From the NCBI GenBank assembly GCA_019614645.1, contig JABWDB010000004.1:16554001-16618000 (forward strand): a DNA stretch of 64,000 nt. The letters run 5' to 3'. The translations under genes were made by a program, and so were the position numbers. This stretch comes from Stratiolaelaps scimitus (Eukaryota; Arthropoda; Arachnida; Mesostigmata; Laelapidae). Under the pieces are notes generated by a model that saw only the letters and a list, made by a program, of their open reading frames with translations, was not told the origin of the DNA and did no database searches. Of this stretch, positions 1-13,504 are shown piece by piece. Position 1 is the first letter of the stretch. Each line of letters starts with the position of its first letter.

Positions 1-2316
1 TTCCCCGCTGAAGCGATGTCTCGAGCAAAGAAGATTGGCCAAGAACTACCACGCCCAGATTTGACGCGACATCGAAGGGACGCCAGCTCGCCGATAGAAA
101 ATCGGGGCGGTTCCCGAACTAACCTCTTAGCTTCTTTTAAAGGCTTTATACGATATAAAGCATATTTGGGGAAGGCCGCATATTGGAAGGGGTCGTCTTT
201 GTACATAGCATTTAAAAACTAGCTTGAGACGCCGCCCGCATGATAGTGCCATTTTAGCCATCATTTACACGGGTGCTAATCCAAGGGGATCTTGGAAGTG
301 GTGTTATTGTTGTATTGCGGCTCCTCGATTTGTGAAATACTTACTTGTCTCATGTTTGTTCATCTTGCGTATCAGATACTCTCACAAGGAAGTTGCTCTA
401 CGTGCAACATCGAAACACGTCTCCATCGAGAAATATCGAGCAGTTTGAAAGCTAGCGAGATGCACTGTGCAGGAGTGCTACAACGGAGAATTAAAAGCGC
501 TTCTAAATAAAAAAACAAACCCGCTCCATGCCGACACCAAATACAACTTCGTTGTAAGTATTTATATTCGTATACCACAAACAGAGCGAGCAGTAGCAGA
601 AGTGGCTGTGCCACCAGCGTCACCACCTGGAAGCCATCCTTTCTAGCCAAATGGTAAAGACAACCGTTCCCCGTTGTATTTCTATCAATTTTGAGTTGTG
701 CGCATAAGCCAGATCCAGACCCGGCAATCGGGGCCACTGCTCGAAGCCACACATGCGCTCTGTATTACTGTATTATTATTATTATTATTATGATACGCGC
801 CTACACTGGAGACATGCAAGTCGAGCGGTAAGCACATGTAACTGTGTGAAAACTTCACAGCTTCGGTAGTCACGGCTCCACCCCTCCATGCGAGCTTCCC
901 TTGCTCATGCGCGTACTCCTTTCGTTCGATCGGTCGGTGGCTCGTCCGCTCAATCGCTAACAAAGTGAACCGCGCTCCCGACTGAGGTTCCACAAAGCTT
1001 GGTAGTATCTATACAGCCATCCCACTGGGTTGTTACGACAACAGCGACGACGACGAAGTGGACGAAAGAAAACCACTCGCACATATACAAACGCTGGCTG
1101 GCTCGCTCCCTCGCACGCATGCATGCACGCACGCAAATGCACGCAACCTAGCCGGCTATGTATCTATGAATGACAAGTGTTGCTGTTCCTTATATTACTG
1201 CTGATGCGGCTGGCACGCACTGCTGGTCGAGTGCGTCTGTCGCTATAGTGCTGTGCATGGTGCAGCCGTTAAAGGTTGCCGCAGGGAGGTTGGCAGCGGG
1301 ATGACGCCTGGGGCGGCTAAGTAGGCTGTCCCAGTGGTCGACTGTCTGTCAGCCGAATGCGCGATCGCTTCATGTCGCTCTACTCTGTTCTGCGCAGCGC
1401 TGGGCACAGTGTCGCGACTTCGCCCGTCGCCAAGTGATGTGGCCTGGCGAACATGTCATTATGATAGCGGAATAGGATGATTTGAGGCAGCGGCGGCGGG
1501 CGGCGGATCAAGGCGACGAGCGAGTTGTGGCTGCCGCCTGATCCAGCGGCCAGCCAGCCAGCCATGCCAGCAAGCTCAGGTAGCCAAGCCAGGACTAGAA
1601 AGGTAGCTATAAAGCAAGGAAGCCAGAGTATGTAAGCGGGTTGGTTCTTGAGAGCCAGTCGCCAGCTCGCTCGCTCACTGCCTACCTACGTTAGCTCTGG
1701 CTGGTTAGGTGCTCGCTGTTGCCCGGGAGAGGTGGGACACGACAGATAGATAGAAGAGATGTAGGTGTTTATAGATGGTAGGTGTGTACTTTTGCTGAGG
1801 ACCTCACTATGCAGGCAAGGAGTCGTCAGTGGGAGGCGGCTGAAGGGATATGGGGGTGGAACTGCCAAAAGTGCCGGTTACATTTTTGCCGCTGGCTACG
1901 ACCGATCACGTAGGTCGGTCGATACACATTGACGAAACCAACCGGCCGGCCAGCGAGCTGCAGGGCGAAACACTATAATCAGGCAGCGTCAATCGGTCGA
2001 ACGGCGATTCGCGACGGAGCGGCAGGCTAACTAGGGTTAACTTGTTACAGCTAGCCTGCCCTGCTAACCTAACCTTACGGCGATTGTGGCTCGCTTACGC
2101 CAATCGTCACAGAGAATGAACGGGATGAGACAGCAAATAATAATAATAATAATAAGTGGTGGCAAATAGCTGAAGAAATGGCCTGATTTATGATGATGTG
2201 TGTGATTTGCGTCGTTTAGAACGTCGTTTGTCACTTTCGTTCATGTGTTCAATCCTATTTACATATTTGCGGTGGCGACTGCGGCGGGTGCTGCCGCGGC
2301 CGCCGCTCGACATTTG

Positions 2317-2324
2317 TATATAAG
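2317..2324 (+). promoter_or_regulatory. TATA-box-like element
   Basis: TATATAAG follows a very GC-rich stretch (2275-2310). A TCAG and an AGCATT lie 20-30 bases downstream. No coding sequence is recognised after it, so this is only a candidate core promoter. Confidence 0.15.
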
Positions 2325-4920
2325 CAACTGCAATCAGCGAGAGCATTTTAATTTAAGAGAGGAGATACCCATTTTTATGCTTGGAGCGGAAAGTGGATTC
2401 AAGTCTAGTTGATTAATGTTGTCCTTGTGTAGAAAATAAGGGTGATCGAGCCTAACATGCGTTATCGTATTACTGCTTTGTTAATGTGAGCATCATATTA
2501 ATATTAATAATAATCACCATCATCTAAATTCATTCGATATTTGTACGATTGTAGCCTGAGTGATGTCTCCGTATCGGATAAGTTGTGGGGGGAGTAGTAT
2601 CAATATCTCCATGTATATGTATGTGAACTGGTCGATTTTTCCGGTATATTTTCTATCACTTTGGACGATTACGTATTACAGTAGATTGACTTCATGCGAC
2701 GTAAATATCATATAGTTTGCTGCACGGTGGTATTAATCCATAACTGCGCTGTCCCATATATATATTCGTGAGGATTTAATATATCTTTCCAACCATTCAT
2801 CCAGTCATTGGCTGTTGATACGCGATGGCGAAGAGAACTATTTGCCCCCATAAATAACAAGGCACGTGTCTCTCCCTTGAACCATCTTGCCCTGGGCCCG
2901 GATGTGGGGATTGCTTCGATCCCACTGCTGCTCGATGCCCGCACTGCCCTAGTCGTTGGCCGCAGTAGAGGGTCGCAGTACTGCCACCGGGGCAGCAAAG
3001 ACCGCGGTGAGACCGCTCGAATAACGCCACACTTTCTCTCATGTGACGGTGATACGAGAAGCAGCCGGCTGCTTGAAACCCCCGAAGTTCTCTAGCCACC
3101 CAGCGCGCGGTCGTCGGATCTGATCCGAGCTTGGGCAACAACCCTCCTTCCTGGTCGACGCGACCGCCACTCTCGGAGAGACCCACAGCGACGCCGAACG
3201 GGTAGACTATCGGCGGAGCAGTGGAGTGAGGTCCGGGCACAAATACCCACACGCACACAAACGTACGCACACACATATAGACAGGCAGATACCCCCTACA
3301 CACACACACATGCGAAATGGGATCACCCTGACTCAGCTAAATGTATCCGGTAGGCCGGGCCCATGCGGAGAGTTAGTTGCAAAGATATCTCCCTCCCTCC
3401 CTCGCTACCTCCCTCCCGCCATACAGAGGTTGTCCTTTTTCTTGCTCGAGGAAAAAGAATCCATTTGCTGTTTCCTCTTTGCTGCCTGGCAATGTCCTGT
3501 CCCTGTCTTCGACGCTGTCATCCTTCGTCCGTTCACAGAATAAACCTCTACTCACTTCGCATACGAACCCGACACGTGTGCCTGTACCGCTGGACAGGCA
3601 GACAGCCACGACAGAAGAATATGGATGTCGACTCAAAAATACTTCGTTCATTAAGCAATGCAAGTAATTTACGTGAAAGGGTTGGAGTTTTTTTTCCATC
3701 TTTCGATTACGCATCTTTCTCTTATCGCTAGAGACGCGATCAGCCATCGCATCGGAGTTTTACATAGGTCGACTATATGACGCGTGTGCGCGGTTACAAA
3801 GTGAAATCTCTCAACAAACGGCAAAATCAGCGATTATTTTGTATGGAATGTTTTGTTTTATGATTGTGCCACTTTCCAATACACCTCATACTATGCGTCT
3901 CTCTGAACAGCGGCCGGTGGAGTGACAAGTGCTGTTTTCCCCGAATACGACTGTGGATGCTGTTCAATGCGATGTTCTATGCAAGGAAGCGGAGCACGAT
4001 CGAGACGGCGAAAACGAGCATCGATCCAATCCAGCATAACTTGTTCCTGGTCGTCATCGTCGTCGTCGCGGTGGTGATGTTGTAAATATTAATTTCGAGC
4101 AGCACTCGTCTCGACAGACATCGCGCCATGTTCGATGGCCTTGTTGGCGACACGTCGACTGTGATGCTACCGGGCAACGCCGACGGCTGCTCCAAGCGAA
4201 CATGACACGCAGGGAACTTGTAGTCCTGCTGCTCGTGGTGGTGCGCTTACCGGCAGCGTTCTCGGTCGCCCGATCGAGGATCACTGCGACCCCATACACG
4301 TACATCACAATAGAACAGATAGACAGTCCATGCTGGCAAGGCCAGTCTGCTGATGAAACCGACGGTGGCCGCATTTGCTCGAGCGAATCGAGCATCGGCC
4401 TCTCACATAGGCCGTCAAAGCAGAAGTTCCACCGTGTATCACTCACTCAATGAATCCCGTACAATAAATTATCAATAGATATGCACGTGCAGATAGATGG
4501 CTAGGCATATAGGGACTCAGCAGTGCAGCATAAGAAGCAAGTGTCGAGAAGAGTCCGGTGGTTTTTGCCACCAGCGGAGCCATCTCGAATAATCCCGGCA
4601 GAGTCCACCTGTATGTGAGCCACTGAGCTGTATATTTCGCTCACAGAGTCAGAATGCGTGGAAGCCTTCCCTTTACTATGTTTATTGAGCTAACTGTTGT
4701 TCCGAATCGGCTTAGATACTCCGACAGGAGTCATGGCCCGGATAACTGGGTCGGATCTGATCAAGGCTGAGTGATACGTCACCCCCTCCGGAAGTTGTCC
4801 CCCCACCTCCTCGACGCTGATTTAATTATTTATCCTTAATAGCACCACTGACCTATTGTGGTGGTATTCTATTATTCGCAGTGGTGAATGGGATAAAGTC
4901 TGCCGTCGCGAAGCGAAAGG

Positions 4921-4955
4921 CAACAACAACAACAACAACAACAACAATAACAACC
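4921..4955 (+). repeat. (CAA)n microsatellite
   Basis: About eight pure CAA units followed by two imperfect ones. Confidence 0.95.
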
Positions 4956-5480
4956 AGACTAGCACAACGCCCTAACACATGCAAGACCTATTTTCTGGCC
5001 TGTTTTAAAGCTCACAGATGAAAAAAAGCACGTTTAATACAAGCCCTTTATTTATGAAGAACAACTTGAGCTGTATTCTTCTCTTCTATGTATCTACCTA
5101 CCACCATGCATGTTACTGATCCTCTACACACGCATAGCTAAACTTTAGGGTGGGCAGGGGGCCGGGCAGGGTATACTGTGCCCAGGACAGGTTGAACCGC
5201 AGCCAACTGAAAGGGTACAATCACTGTATGCAATAGCAATACGCTATCTGCACTAATAAACAATATCCACTACTCCACCGTCGGGTGTTGGGCGACTCGT
5301 GCGTGGTATGGTGTCTGTTCTTGCACAGAACAGACATATTCAGCTCCTGCTGCTGCTGCCACTGCTGCTGCTGCTCGATAGGTTAGAACCCAGCGAAACG
5401 TATCCAATAGTGTGAGCGACCACGCGTGCTTCCGATATATGAGCAGTGATGGCGGAGGCAGCAGCCGGAGTCACAGAGTG

Positions 5481-5481
<1 letters not shown>

Positions 5482-5522
<41 letters not shown>
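5482..5522. repeat. (TA)n microsatellite
   Basis: About 20 uninterrupted TA units. Confidence 0.97.
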
Positions 5523-5525
<3 letters not shown>

Positions 5526-7389
5526 CATGAAGAGCGTCGTCATATGTTCGGTTGGCTTGTCGGATGCGGCCGGATCATGTCGGTGGTGTTGGCTACAACT
5601 GCGCCAGCGCAGAGAACCAATACACAGCAGCAACGATTGGGTCGGCTGTGTGCCCGGTACAGTATGCTGGCCCCCGTTTAGTATTGCAGTATGGTGCACA
5701 TTCTTGTCTCCTCCTGACGACAATGCGCCCACCTTGTTGTTATAATACCTACCTTTGCCACCACCACCACCAGTACGACGTCGACTCCTATGATATTATA
5801 GCGATCCTACCAGTCATATACATAGTGCGCTGTATCAGCGCTATACCCGTAACATGTATGGTAGCCACGGCCAACAAGGGCCGATGGCTTCGCTTTGGTT
5901 CCGCTGTCCACGCTCCAATAGGTCGCCTGCCCTCTTCATTGTGTTGCAGCAATAGCCGTCGTACTGGTAGGATAATGGTCAGGCTAGCTAGGCTAACTAT
6001 ACTGAATGATGATGACCCGCTGTATTTTCGCTCGTGACCACCGACGCTACGGCACCATGGGGTACACGAGTGGCGCCAGCGGGCGAGCACTTGTCGTCTT
6101 ATCTCTTCATGCTACTGATGAGTAAATACTCGAACTATACCAACAACAACTATTACCACCACCGCAACAGCTACAACAGCCTACAGTGGTGGATAGGCGC
6201 TGTACGCGCCGTCACATATCAGCACCGCGCCGGGCTCTGGCTGTTCGCGCATCACAACGTTTGTCGTTCGGCCGTCTAGGAACATACCTGGCAACATAGG
6301 CTTATACACAAACGCGAAACACGACGCCGTCACTCGCTAGCACTAATTTGGCCAATGAGCATTGTCACCCCCGATTGCTGGCCCAATGGCAGGACGCATA
6401 GGCGTGAAGAAGGTGAAACAGAGAGAGAGAACTCGCGCCTGCGCCGACTGATATTTAGGCTGCGTTCGTTCAGTGATTCAGGCTCACAGGCTGATACACA
6501 ACAGGGTGAGAGAAGATCTCGACGGTGACTGAATGTTTTGGTGACGTTGGCCTGTATGGCCTGCTGTCGGGCTGCCTATCGGATGGCTGGCCTGCGGCGC
6601 GGCCATCAACAGCCGATTCGTTCTGTGTTTCACACATTTGTCCATGATGGAGTCACAAGGGACTGTTCGTCGCGAGAGAGTTGTATGATATTAATATTAA
6701 AGAGAATTTAGTGAGTCATGAATACTACGAATGTTACAGAGATAGGCAGATGAATGGATTAATGAATTTAGCTAGCAATGTTTATGTAGAGTATATGTGT
6801 GTGTGTGGGGAGGGCGCCTAAGGAGTTATTAGAGTAATTGGAGTAATTGTAGTTGGCATATATTAACGGAGCAAGAGTTGGTCTTGGTAGGGTAGCTGGT
6901 CGTCATATGCACAGCGAAGATACTTTAATAGCACATAGTATTGTTACTATTATTATATTATTATTATGCTTTATAATAATATCTGTGACGAATTGTAGCA
7001 AGTAACGTAGATGAAGCTCAGATCACCGATTTGAAGATCACACGCGACCGAAGTACAATTTAGCTTGTTATCTTGGACGATTTTGAGGTCCGTTGGACAA
7101 CCATTGATTGGCCTTTATGCGTTCGAATGAGATACCGATAGGATAGTGAGCCAAGAGTTCACCACTGTATTCGTTTATTGCCTTCAGCGCGCAGCGCCTG
7201 GACGAGAGCATTCACAAGCAGGTGACATTTTCGCAGCGGGAACTCGAATAGGTTGTTCAAAAGATCTTAAGAGATCGACAAATGGGAGCTGTTCTCCAGT
7301 TGAGTAAACCTAGTCTTTGAGGGTCACTTAGATTCAAGCTGCCTTTTAGATCCGAGCTGCCCAACTCAGCGGGCTAGCAGCAACTCTTA

Positions 7390-7429
7390 GCAGCAGCAGC
7401 AGCAGCAGCACCACCACCACCACCAGCAG
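7390..7429 (+). repeat. (CAG)n(CAC)n microsatellite
   Basis: About seven CAG units pass directly into CAC/CCA units. Confidence 0.95.
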
Positions 7430-7599
7430 AGCAAGTTCTGCCACAATACGAACATCGCTTCTTCACGAAAGCGTCCACTTCGGTAGCGGTCGAACGATCG
7501 GTGGATGTCTTCGACTTGGAAGACCTACACACACACGTCGTCTTCGTCGTTTCTGCTTGTCTCACCGACATCGCTCGACTATGAATCTAAACGGGCAGA

Positions 7600-9970
7600 G
7601 AAAAGGTCGCCGGTACATGAGGGTCGAATGATCGAACCTTGGGACTCCCTCAAGTCACAGCGACCAGCAGGCCCATTGATGTATTGTCGTCGTCATATGA
7701 GCCTATAGCGAACGTGAGAAGAGACATTCTCGTTGATTCGCGCCGCGAGCCGAGAATCTTGTCTGAGCCAGACCGACCTGCTCTAAAGGTAAAGGTTTTC
7801 GGGCTGACTCGCGACCTGCTCTACCAGACCTCTTTGCAACGTTCTGTTCCATGGCCACTGACGACTAAACAACTTAAGCCTCCGGCCGGAACACCCGAGT
7901 CGCTTTTCCCCGAACGGTAGCGGACGCCAAGTGGCGCTCGGAAGCAGCGAACGCCCGAGCTGTTCTGAAAAAAAAACTGTACCAGGCTGTTTTCGTCTGT
8001 TAGCATGGATTTGTATTGCATCCAGCCGCCATTGCTGCAAGGTCGTGGAGCAAATGCACGAGTAGACGCGCGCTATGCCAAACTGCTCCAGAACGGTGAA
8101 ATATATTCTGGTAGCACGTTGTCTAGCGTCTCAGAAGCTCCGGAGAGGTACCCGCACAGGCGGCTTTGTGGACCGGGAGGTACTGACTGTGCTTCGGCAA
8201 CGTCGTATACGGCAAGTGAACATGGGGAAATCATAGAATCATGCATCGTGTCGTCTCCACTATTGCACCCCTACAACGTTCTGCCGTCACTGCTGTACGA
8301 GACTGTTACGTGCCTGCAGACCTCAGAGGGATTTGCCGTCCGCAGAGGCGCTGGCGGCGGCGGCGGCACCACCAAGCAACACCATCAGCAGCAGCGGTGC
8401 AGGAGGAATCCGTCGACCCGCTTCTGGTCGCCGGCTCGCCAACCGAGAGATGTGATCGTGGAGAAGTCGATGACGATGGCAGCGACGAATCAAATAAAGA
8501 ACAACTACTACTACGAGCTCAGTGGCCATATGGAACACAAGCGAGCAGACGAACAACAGCAGGCGAAAACGGTTCAACCGACGGGGGACAGTCGGAGAAG
8601 ATTCGGCGTTCAGCCGACGAGGTCGAAGATGAAGCAAAGGACGAATGCAAGATTCAGCGAGAGAACGACAGAGAGAGAGGGATTCGGCCAGCGCTAGTTG
8701 GGTGAATCCAGAAGTGCGGGGAATGCGAGGAGCGAAAAAAGAGACAGTGGACTCTGCCGAAGCATTTGGCTGAGGGGCGAGAATGAGCAGATCTCCCACT
8801 GGGAAGCTGCTGTTGATGCTGCTACGGCTGTGGCTGCTGTTGGTGCTCAAGTCAGAAGCAGAAATGGATGCCAGAAGAAAAGCCACACCATCGGCGAACC
8901 GGCCGAGGAAGAGCTAGGAGAGATGGGTAGAGATGCGAACAGCTCGCGCCGATCCAAGAGAGCGGTTTGGCTTCTTCGCACGAGGGTGGCAACATTCTCC
9001 GGAGCGGGCCGTTGTTGTTGTTGTTGCTGTCGTCGTCGTCGTCGTCACCGTGTCGAGGTGATTCGTCGCCTCGAAAAACTGTGGCCGTCTCTTCTCGTCC
9101 CGCTCGCTGGCTTCCCCCCGCAGCTGCAGCAGCGGGGCTCGTCGCGTCGCATTGGCTCATCATGGGAAGCTGCTGCTGCTGCTGCAGTCCAGTCCCGGTA
9201 TAGGGACGGAGTTCAACACGGAGTGGATCTTGGTCTGCTTGCCTGCGTACGCGTAGAGGTAGGGGTAGACGAAGAATCAAGCGGCGGCGGCAGAGACAGA
9301 GGAGGCATCCATCTCTATGTGCCTTTCGATTTCTTAAGGCGGCTCAAATCGCCGACGACTCGGCCGCGGCGAAACGCGGCCCAAGAGTCAGTTGTAGTCG
9401 ACAGCGAAGCCGTGCAGCCACACATTCGAACAAAGGAACATGACCAAGAGTGATAGAGAGAGAGAGGCGTAGAATAGAGTCAGAATGTGCAAGAGCGAAC
9501 AACATCTCAGCAGTCAACGCGGAGAAGGTCCGCGGAAGCGCTCCAAAGATAGAAATAGATATAGAAACGAATCGAAATCGTCGTCGACGACGACGACACC
9601 GACGAGTCGAGTCGAAATAGGATTCTTTTATGTCGCACTTCAGCGCGACAAAGCGACTTTTGTTGTTCGTCGTCTCTTGGGGCTGGCTGGCTGGCTGGCG
9701 GGGCTGGTTCGCGCACTCAGTGAAGAGAGACGGCGGATGATTGAGGGGGAAATGCGACAACCAATGTAAGAGTACAGGTTTCGGTCGAAGACGATGCCTG
9801 TTCGCATCGACGTCTGTAGGGGGTGAACTTATGTCGAGTGAGCTAATGGCCTGCAATGGCCCAATGTACAATAGGGGCTCGTCGTTACGACTTCGTTGGC
9901 GGGTGCGAAGCGTTGCGGACGCGCACAGTTCACGAGTATCTGCAATGAGGTGACACGAGGCCAATGCGAT
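7600..9970. other. GC-rich island with trinucleotide repeats
   Basis: This block is richer in CpG than its flanks and carries short runs of GGC, CAG, TTG, GTC and CTG. It has few stop codons in several frames on both strands. Such islands could be regulatory or untranslated exonic DNA; nothing in the sequence decides between these. Confidence 0.4.
7621..9453 (+). other. long stop-poor frame, unassigned (possible eroded or unrecognised coding sequence)
   Basis: One plus-strand frame is open over 7621-9453 except for stops at 7918, 7969 and 8695, ending at 9451. The longest pieces are 230 codons (from ATG 8005) and about 251 codons (8698-9453). The first 400 bases and the part from 8005 to 8330 have mixed, protein-like composition. 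From 8340 onward the frame is dominated by Gly, Gln, Arg and Cys runs from CAG/CTG/GTC repeats. I recognise no domain. Other frames here are also stop-poor, so GC- and CGA-rich composition may explain much of it. A single A8-A9 run at about 7969 is a possible frameshift site. Confidence 0.2.
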
Positions 9971-10248
9971 CGGGCCTGGCTCGATTTGGCGACTCCGTGA
10001 AGAGTAACGAGCGCCGATGGATGGACGGACGGACCACTGTTGTTGTTGTTGTTGTTGCTCGGTTGTAAATCACATTGGCTTGACTCCGCTGTGTGACTTC
10101 AGATGATGCTAAGGGGCTGCTGCTGAAGCAGAAGGAGGGGGTAGGCAGCTAATTAGCGAAGCTGCTTTAATACGAACACTGCCTGCTGTGGCTGCCGCAA
10201 GCATTCAACCGCTCATACAGCACGATAACAATGATATACTATTTTGTG

Positions 10249-10268
10249 CATATATATATATATATATA
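10249..10268. repeat. (TA)n microsatellite
   Basis: About nine TA units. Confidence 0.9.
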
Positions 10269-11641
10269 GCATGTATCACGGCGACTCCAGAAACCGCCGG
10301 AGTCTTGTGTTGATTTTTAAGGCTAGCGATACTCATCAGAAACAGCAGCCGTTTTCGTCGTCTGCAGTAACCTGTTCGCGCGATCATTATCGTCAGCCAA
10401 CCTTGTGCTATGAGTGTATATTTGTTCGGGCAGTCACTGGGCATCATACCTGCCCATCAATACAATTTCATTCATACAATCATTCGGTGATAGAGTATCA
10501 CCGAATGACCTGTGCCCTAGCGATATTAACAAGCAAAAACCTATGGATATCGACCTTTACTCAACACCTTCGATATGCAATGCCAGGGTGAATGGCATCT
10601 ACATTCTTCGCACGACTCGAATGTGCTGGTTAGTTAACAGCCGCTCAGGAACAACTACTATCGTCTGTTACTATTGACTGGTGCAGCTGTCGAGATAGTT
10701 GTTGTTTGTATTCGTTCTGTGAGTATTGCTCGGGGTTGTAGCAGGAGGAGCAGCACGCTCAACAGTCCCTACTACAGCAGCATCGTACATCCTACTGGGG
10801 ATATGAGATCGACTGGGGCAGCTGCTATCGTAGACGAGGGCTTACATTAAGCCCGAAGACCCAATAAGAACACTGGGCAAAGCGAAGATCTGCGCCAGCA
10901 TCTGTGGGCTTTTCGGGACGGGAGGTTGTCGCCTACAACAGCCTCCTTACGAACATACACTTCGATCGCCTCAGCCCAGTGTCCTCTCCTGTAATATCTA
11001 TCCGTATGGTGGCGAGGCGAGGTAAGGCAAGGCCGGCTCAGCCTAGTTCAGCTCAGGACCAACCCACTGACCCCCGCGCGCACCGCCGTCATAGGCCCCT
11101 ACACCTGGCATTGGGCGCACCGAACAGCGGCAGGAAATCGGCAAAAGAGTCCGCGTGTCGGTGAACAGCCGCGGTCAAACCGCCTCCGATGAGCAACGAC
11201 TTTCTGCTAAAACGCACTCCTATCAGTGCTCTTATGCATTTCTCCTCGAATTCACATTGATAACGAGTCGTAGCTCGGAGCTGGGTAAATGTGCAAGGCA
11301 TCTCGCCTAACGTATGTCGGTAGTATGGGCGGATAGTTTGGGCGAAGTAAATTAATAATAATAATAACAACAACCGCCAGTGCGCTGTACTGGCATACGC
11401 AAAGTACATCGCTCTGGTTGTTCCCGAAACGGCGGCAAGATTCTACAGGTCGATACATTGAATATCAAACGCATAGGAAGAGGATATTCGATCGATGATA
11501 GGAGCACATGATTTTGATTCACACAATTTATTAACACAATTTAAGCCACATTAAATTCAAATTGAAGTCCAGCAGCATTTCTATATTGCGGATGTCGTTT
11601 CTATTAACAACTATTCAGATATGCGTGACTGTAGTGGAATG

Positions 11642-11665
11642 TATATATATATATATATATATATA
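11642..11665. repeat. (TA)n microsatellite
   Basis: About 12 TA units. Confidence 0.93.
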
Positions 11666-11932
11666 ATGAAGGTCGTAGAGGGCGTCTCTCTAAAACGTAA
11701 AAGACACAAGTGTTCCTGAATCAGGCCAGTAGCTGACTTAGTTCGAGACGGATGACGCGATCCGAGGTGGTCGTAGCCAACTGTTCTGCCAGCATATGTA
11801 GATGCTTGGAACGACTCACGCAGAGGCCACTTGCCCACTTCCAGGCTGCTGTTGCTTCTGCTATATCCAATGCAGTGATCAAGTCGTGTACCTTATGGTC
11901 TTATCCGTTCAGATATCTAGACCATATATATA

Positions 11933-11951
11933 TATATATATATATATATAT
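11933..11951. repeat. (TA)n microsatellite
   Basis: About nine TA units, 270 bases from the previous array. Confidence 0.9.
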
Positions 11952-12697
11952 TCTATATTGCCGCCTAGCTATCTAAACGGTGGCTGCTGTCGGTCAGGCG
12001 CTTGCGCTCGACATCGACACCAGCTACACGAATCCCATAGATCAGCAACTGAAGGGCTTCCGATTCAGGAGACTCTTGGGGTCGGACGTGTGTGTGTTTC
12101 AGGGTATTTTCAGTGCATAGAACAACAGAGCAGACACTATACAGTGGATGAAAGCTTAGCTTTTTTCTATTTGTTATGGAATCGTATTTCCAATCTGGCT
12201 TTGAGAAGACGAGTGAGAGATGTGGCGGTTATTATTTATTTATCGAAATGCATTGATATATTGATCATATTAGATACATCTATTGTCGGATAATCGCGTA
12301 ACGATGGTGTTATGATGAATGAAATTATCATTATGCTCTAAAGTAGGCTAATGGCTAAAAAGCCGAATAATTTTGTTTTCAATAACAAGTGATGACGGTG
12401 AATGCTATTGGCGAATCTTCACCACCCGTTGTATACACGTATATTTGATCTGATCCTTGTGTCATTGCACCTACATCGGACTTTAGCCATTAAGTAAACT
12501 AGTAACATACGGAAGTAGCTATTACGAAATGGAAAAAGTTAGATGTCCGCAAACGTATTTTTTGTCCAATTGTCCATCAGCATCATGATTATCGTTACTG
12601 CCGCCAATTAATCATTAGCATTTACTTTTCTTGTAATTTCTCGCCATGGTCTGCTAGTTCGCTTATCGTCTACCCGATCGAGAATTTCGGATCGTCG

Positions 12698-12750
12698 TCA
12701 GCCGTCGGAGAGAAGGCCAAAACGGGGCGGGACAATTGTTTGGTACTCAC
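12698..12750 (-). other. hth: read-through extension after the linker exon
   Basis: Past the GTGAGT donor of the linker exon the reading frame stays open for about 17 codons and ends at a TGA (12698-12700). Retention of this intron would also give a truncated, homeodomain-less protein. There is no positive sign that it is used. Confidence 0.2.
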
Positions 12751-12880
12751 CGGCGTCGGAATTGTTATCGGCAGAATGTTGACTTCCGGGCTGCGGGGGC
12801 ATAATTGGCCCCGGGGTCCCTGCGGCCGATCCCGATGGAGAGCGTACGTCGTCACCCGTCGAACAATAGGATCCGATCGA
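12751..12880 (-). CDS. hth: homothorax exon 4: Ser/Gly/Pro linker before the homeodomain
   Basis: This 130-bp internal exon runs from an ATCTCAG acceptor to a GCCG/GTGAGT donor. From phase 0 it reads SIGSY, then TGDDVRSPSGSAAGTPGP, then SQHSADNNSDA, and leaves one base (G) for the next exon. GDD-RSP-G-TPGP followed by SADNNS or a similar acidic stretch is the conserved linker between the HM domain and homeodomain of arthropod Hth; Meis has the related SGGTPGP and SGDNSSEQGDG. The next exon should complete a Gly codon, continue the acidic linker and lead into the homeodomain. That exon was not found between here and base 1. A Cys replaces the more usual Gly after SIGSY. Confidence 0.92.
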
Positions 12881-13399
12881 CTGAGATGGAGGGCGCTAAA
12901 ACGGGACATACCAATAAAAGTGCAATGGATTAGATGATGATCCTTAGCTAACACTTAGTTAACCCTGTTATGTTTGAGCCGTCTGTCCCAAGCAGGCGGA
13001 AAACAGGTCGATATGAGATCTACAATGCATATACAGGCCATTTATTACCTTCATCATCTTGGCGACATCTATGTATCACCATCATCGTAAGCATCACCAT
13101 TCGACGTATTGCGAGTGACTCCTACTACTTAACCAGCGACACCACCCGAGGTTGGACGTTACATCACATCGTCAGGTGGACGCTTGGCTGCCTACTAAGT
13201 GTTAGTCTCTCTCTCTCTCTGTCTCTCTCCCAATCTCTACTAATACAAGCACAGCAGCACTCTCGGCCCTAGTCTGTGCACTCGAATACGCGGCTGCCAG
13301 CCAGACCTCCCTATCCGGTACAGCCGCTGGCCCAAACGTTGAAGCTTGTTGGCTAACTCCTCAATTTCTCCTCTAACCCATTCGGTCTCTCACGGCTAT

Positions 13400-13469
13400 C
13401 TCCGTTCGTGTAGCCGTCCTTTTTTCCACTTCACTAGTACGTGCGTGTTGCCCGTAGACTTGACGGCAA

Positions 13470-13504
<35 letters not shown>

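Larger units (their letters stand above)
1..12750 (-). other. homothorax intron downstream of the linker exon (left part of window)
   Basis: This region is intronic by position, because the homeodomain exons expected after the linker exon were not seen. I looked on the minus strand for the KKRGIFPKVATN and NWFINARRR coding signatures and found neither. It holds microsatellites: ATT near 771, AAT near 2135, CAA at 4921, TA at 5482, 10249 and 11642, CAG/CCA at 7390 and TTG at 10038. It also holds a CTG cluster near 5350, a GC-rich stop-poor block at 7.6-9.97 kb and a TATA-like site near 2317. Elsewhere only unremarkable single-copy sequence is visible. Confidence 0.6.
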
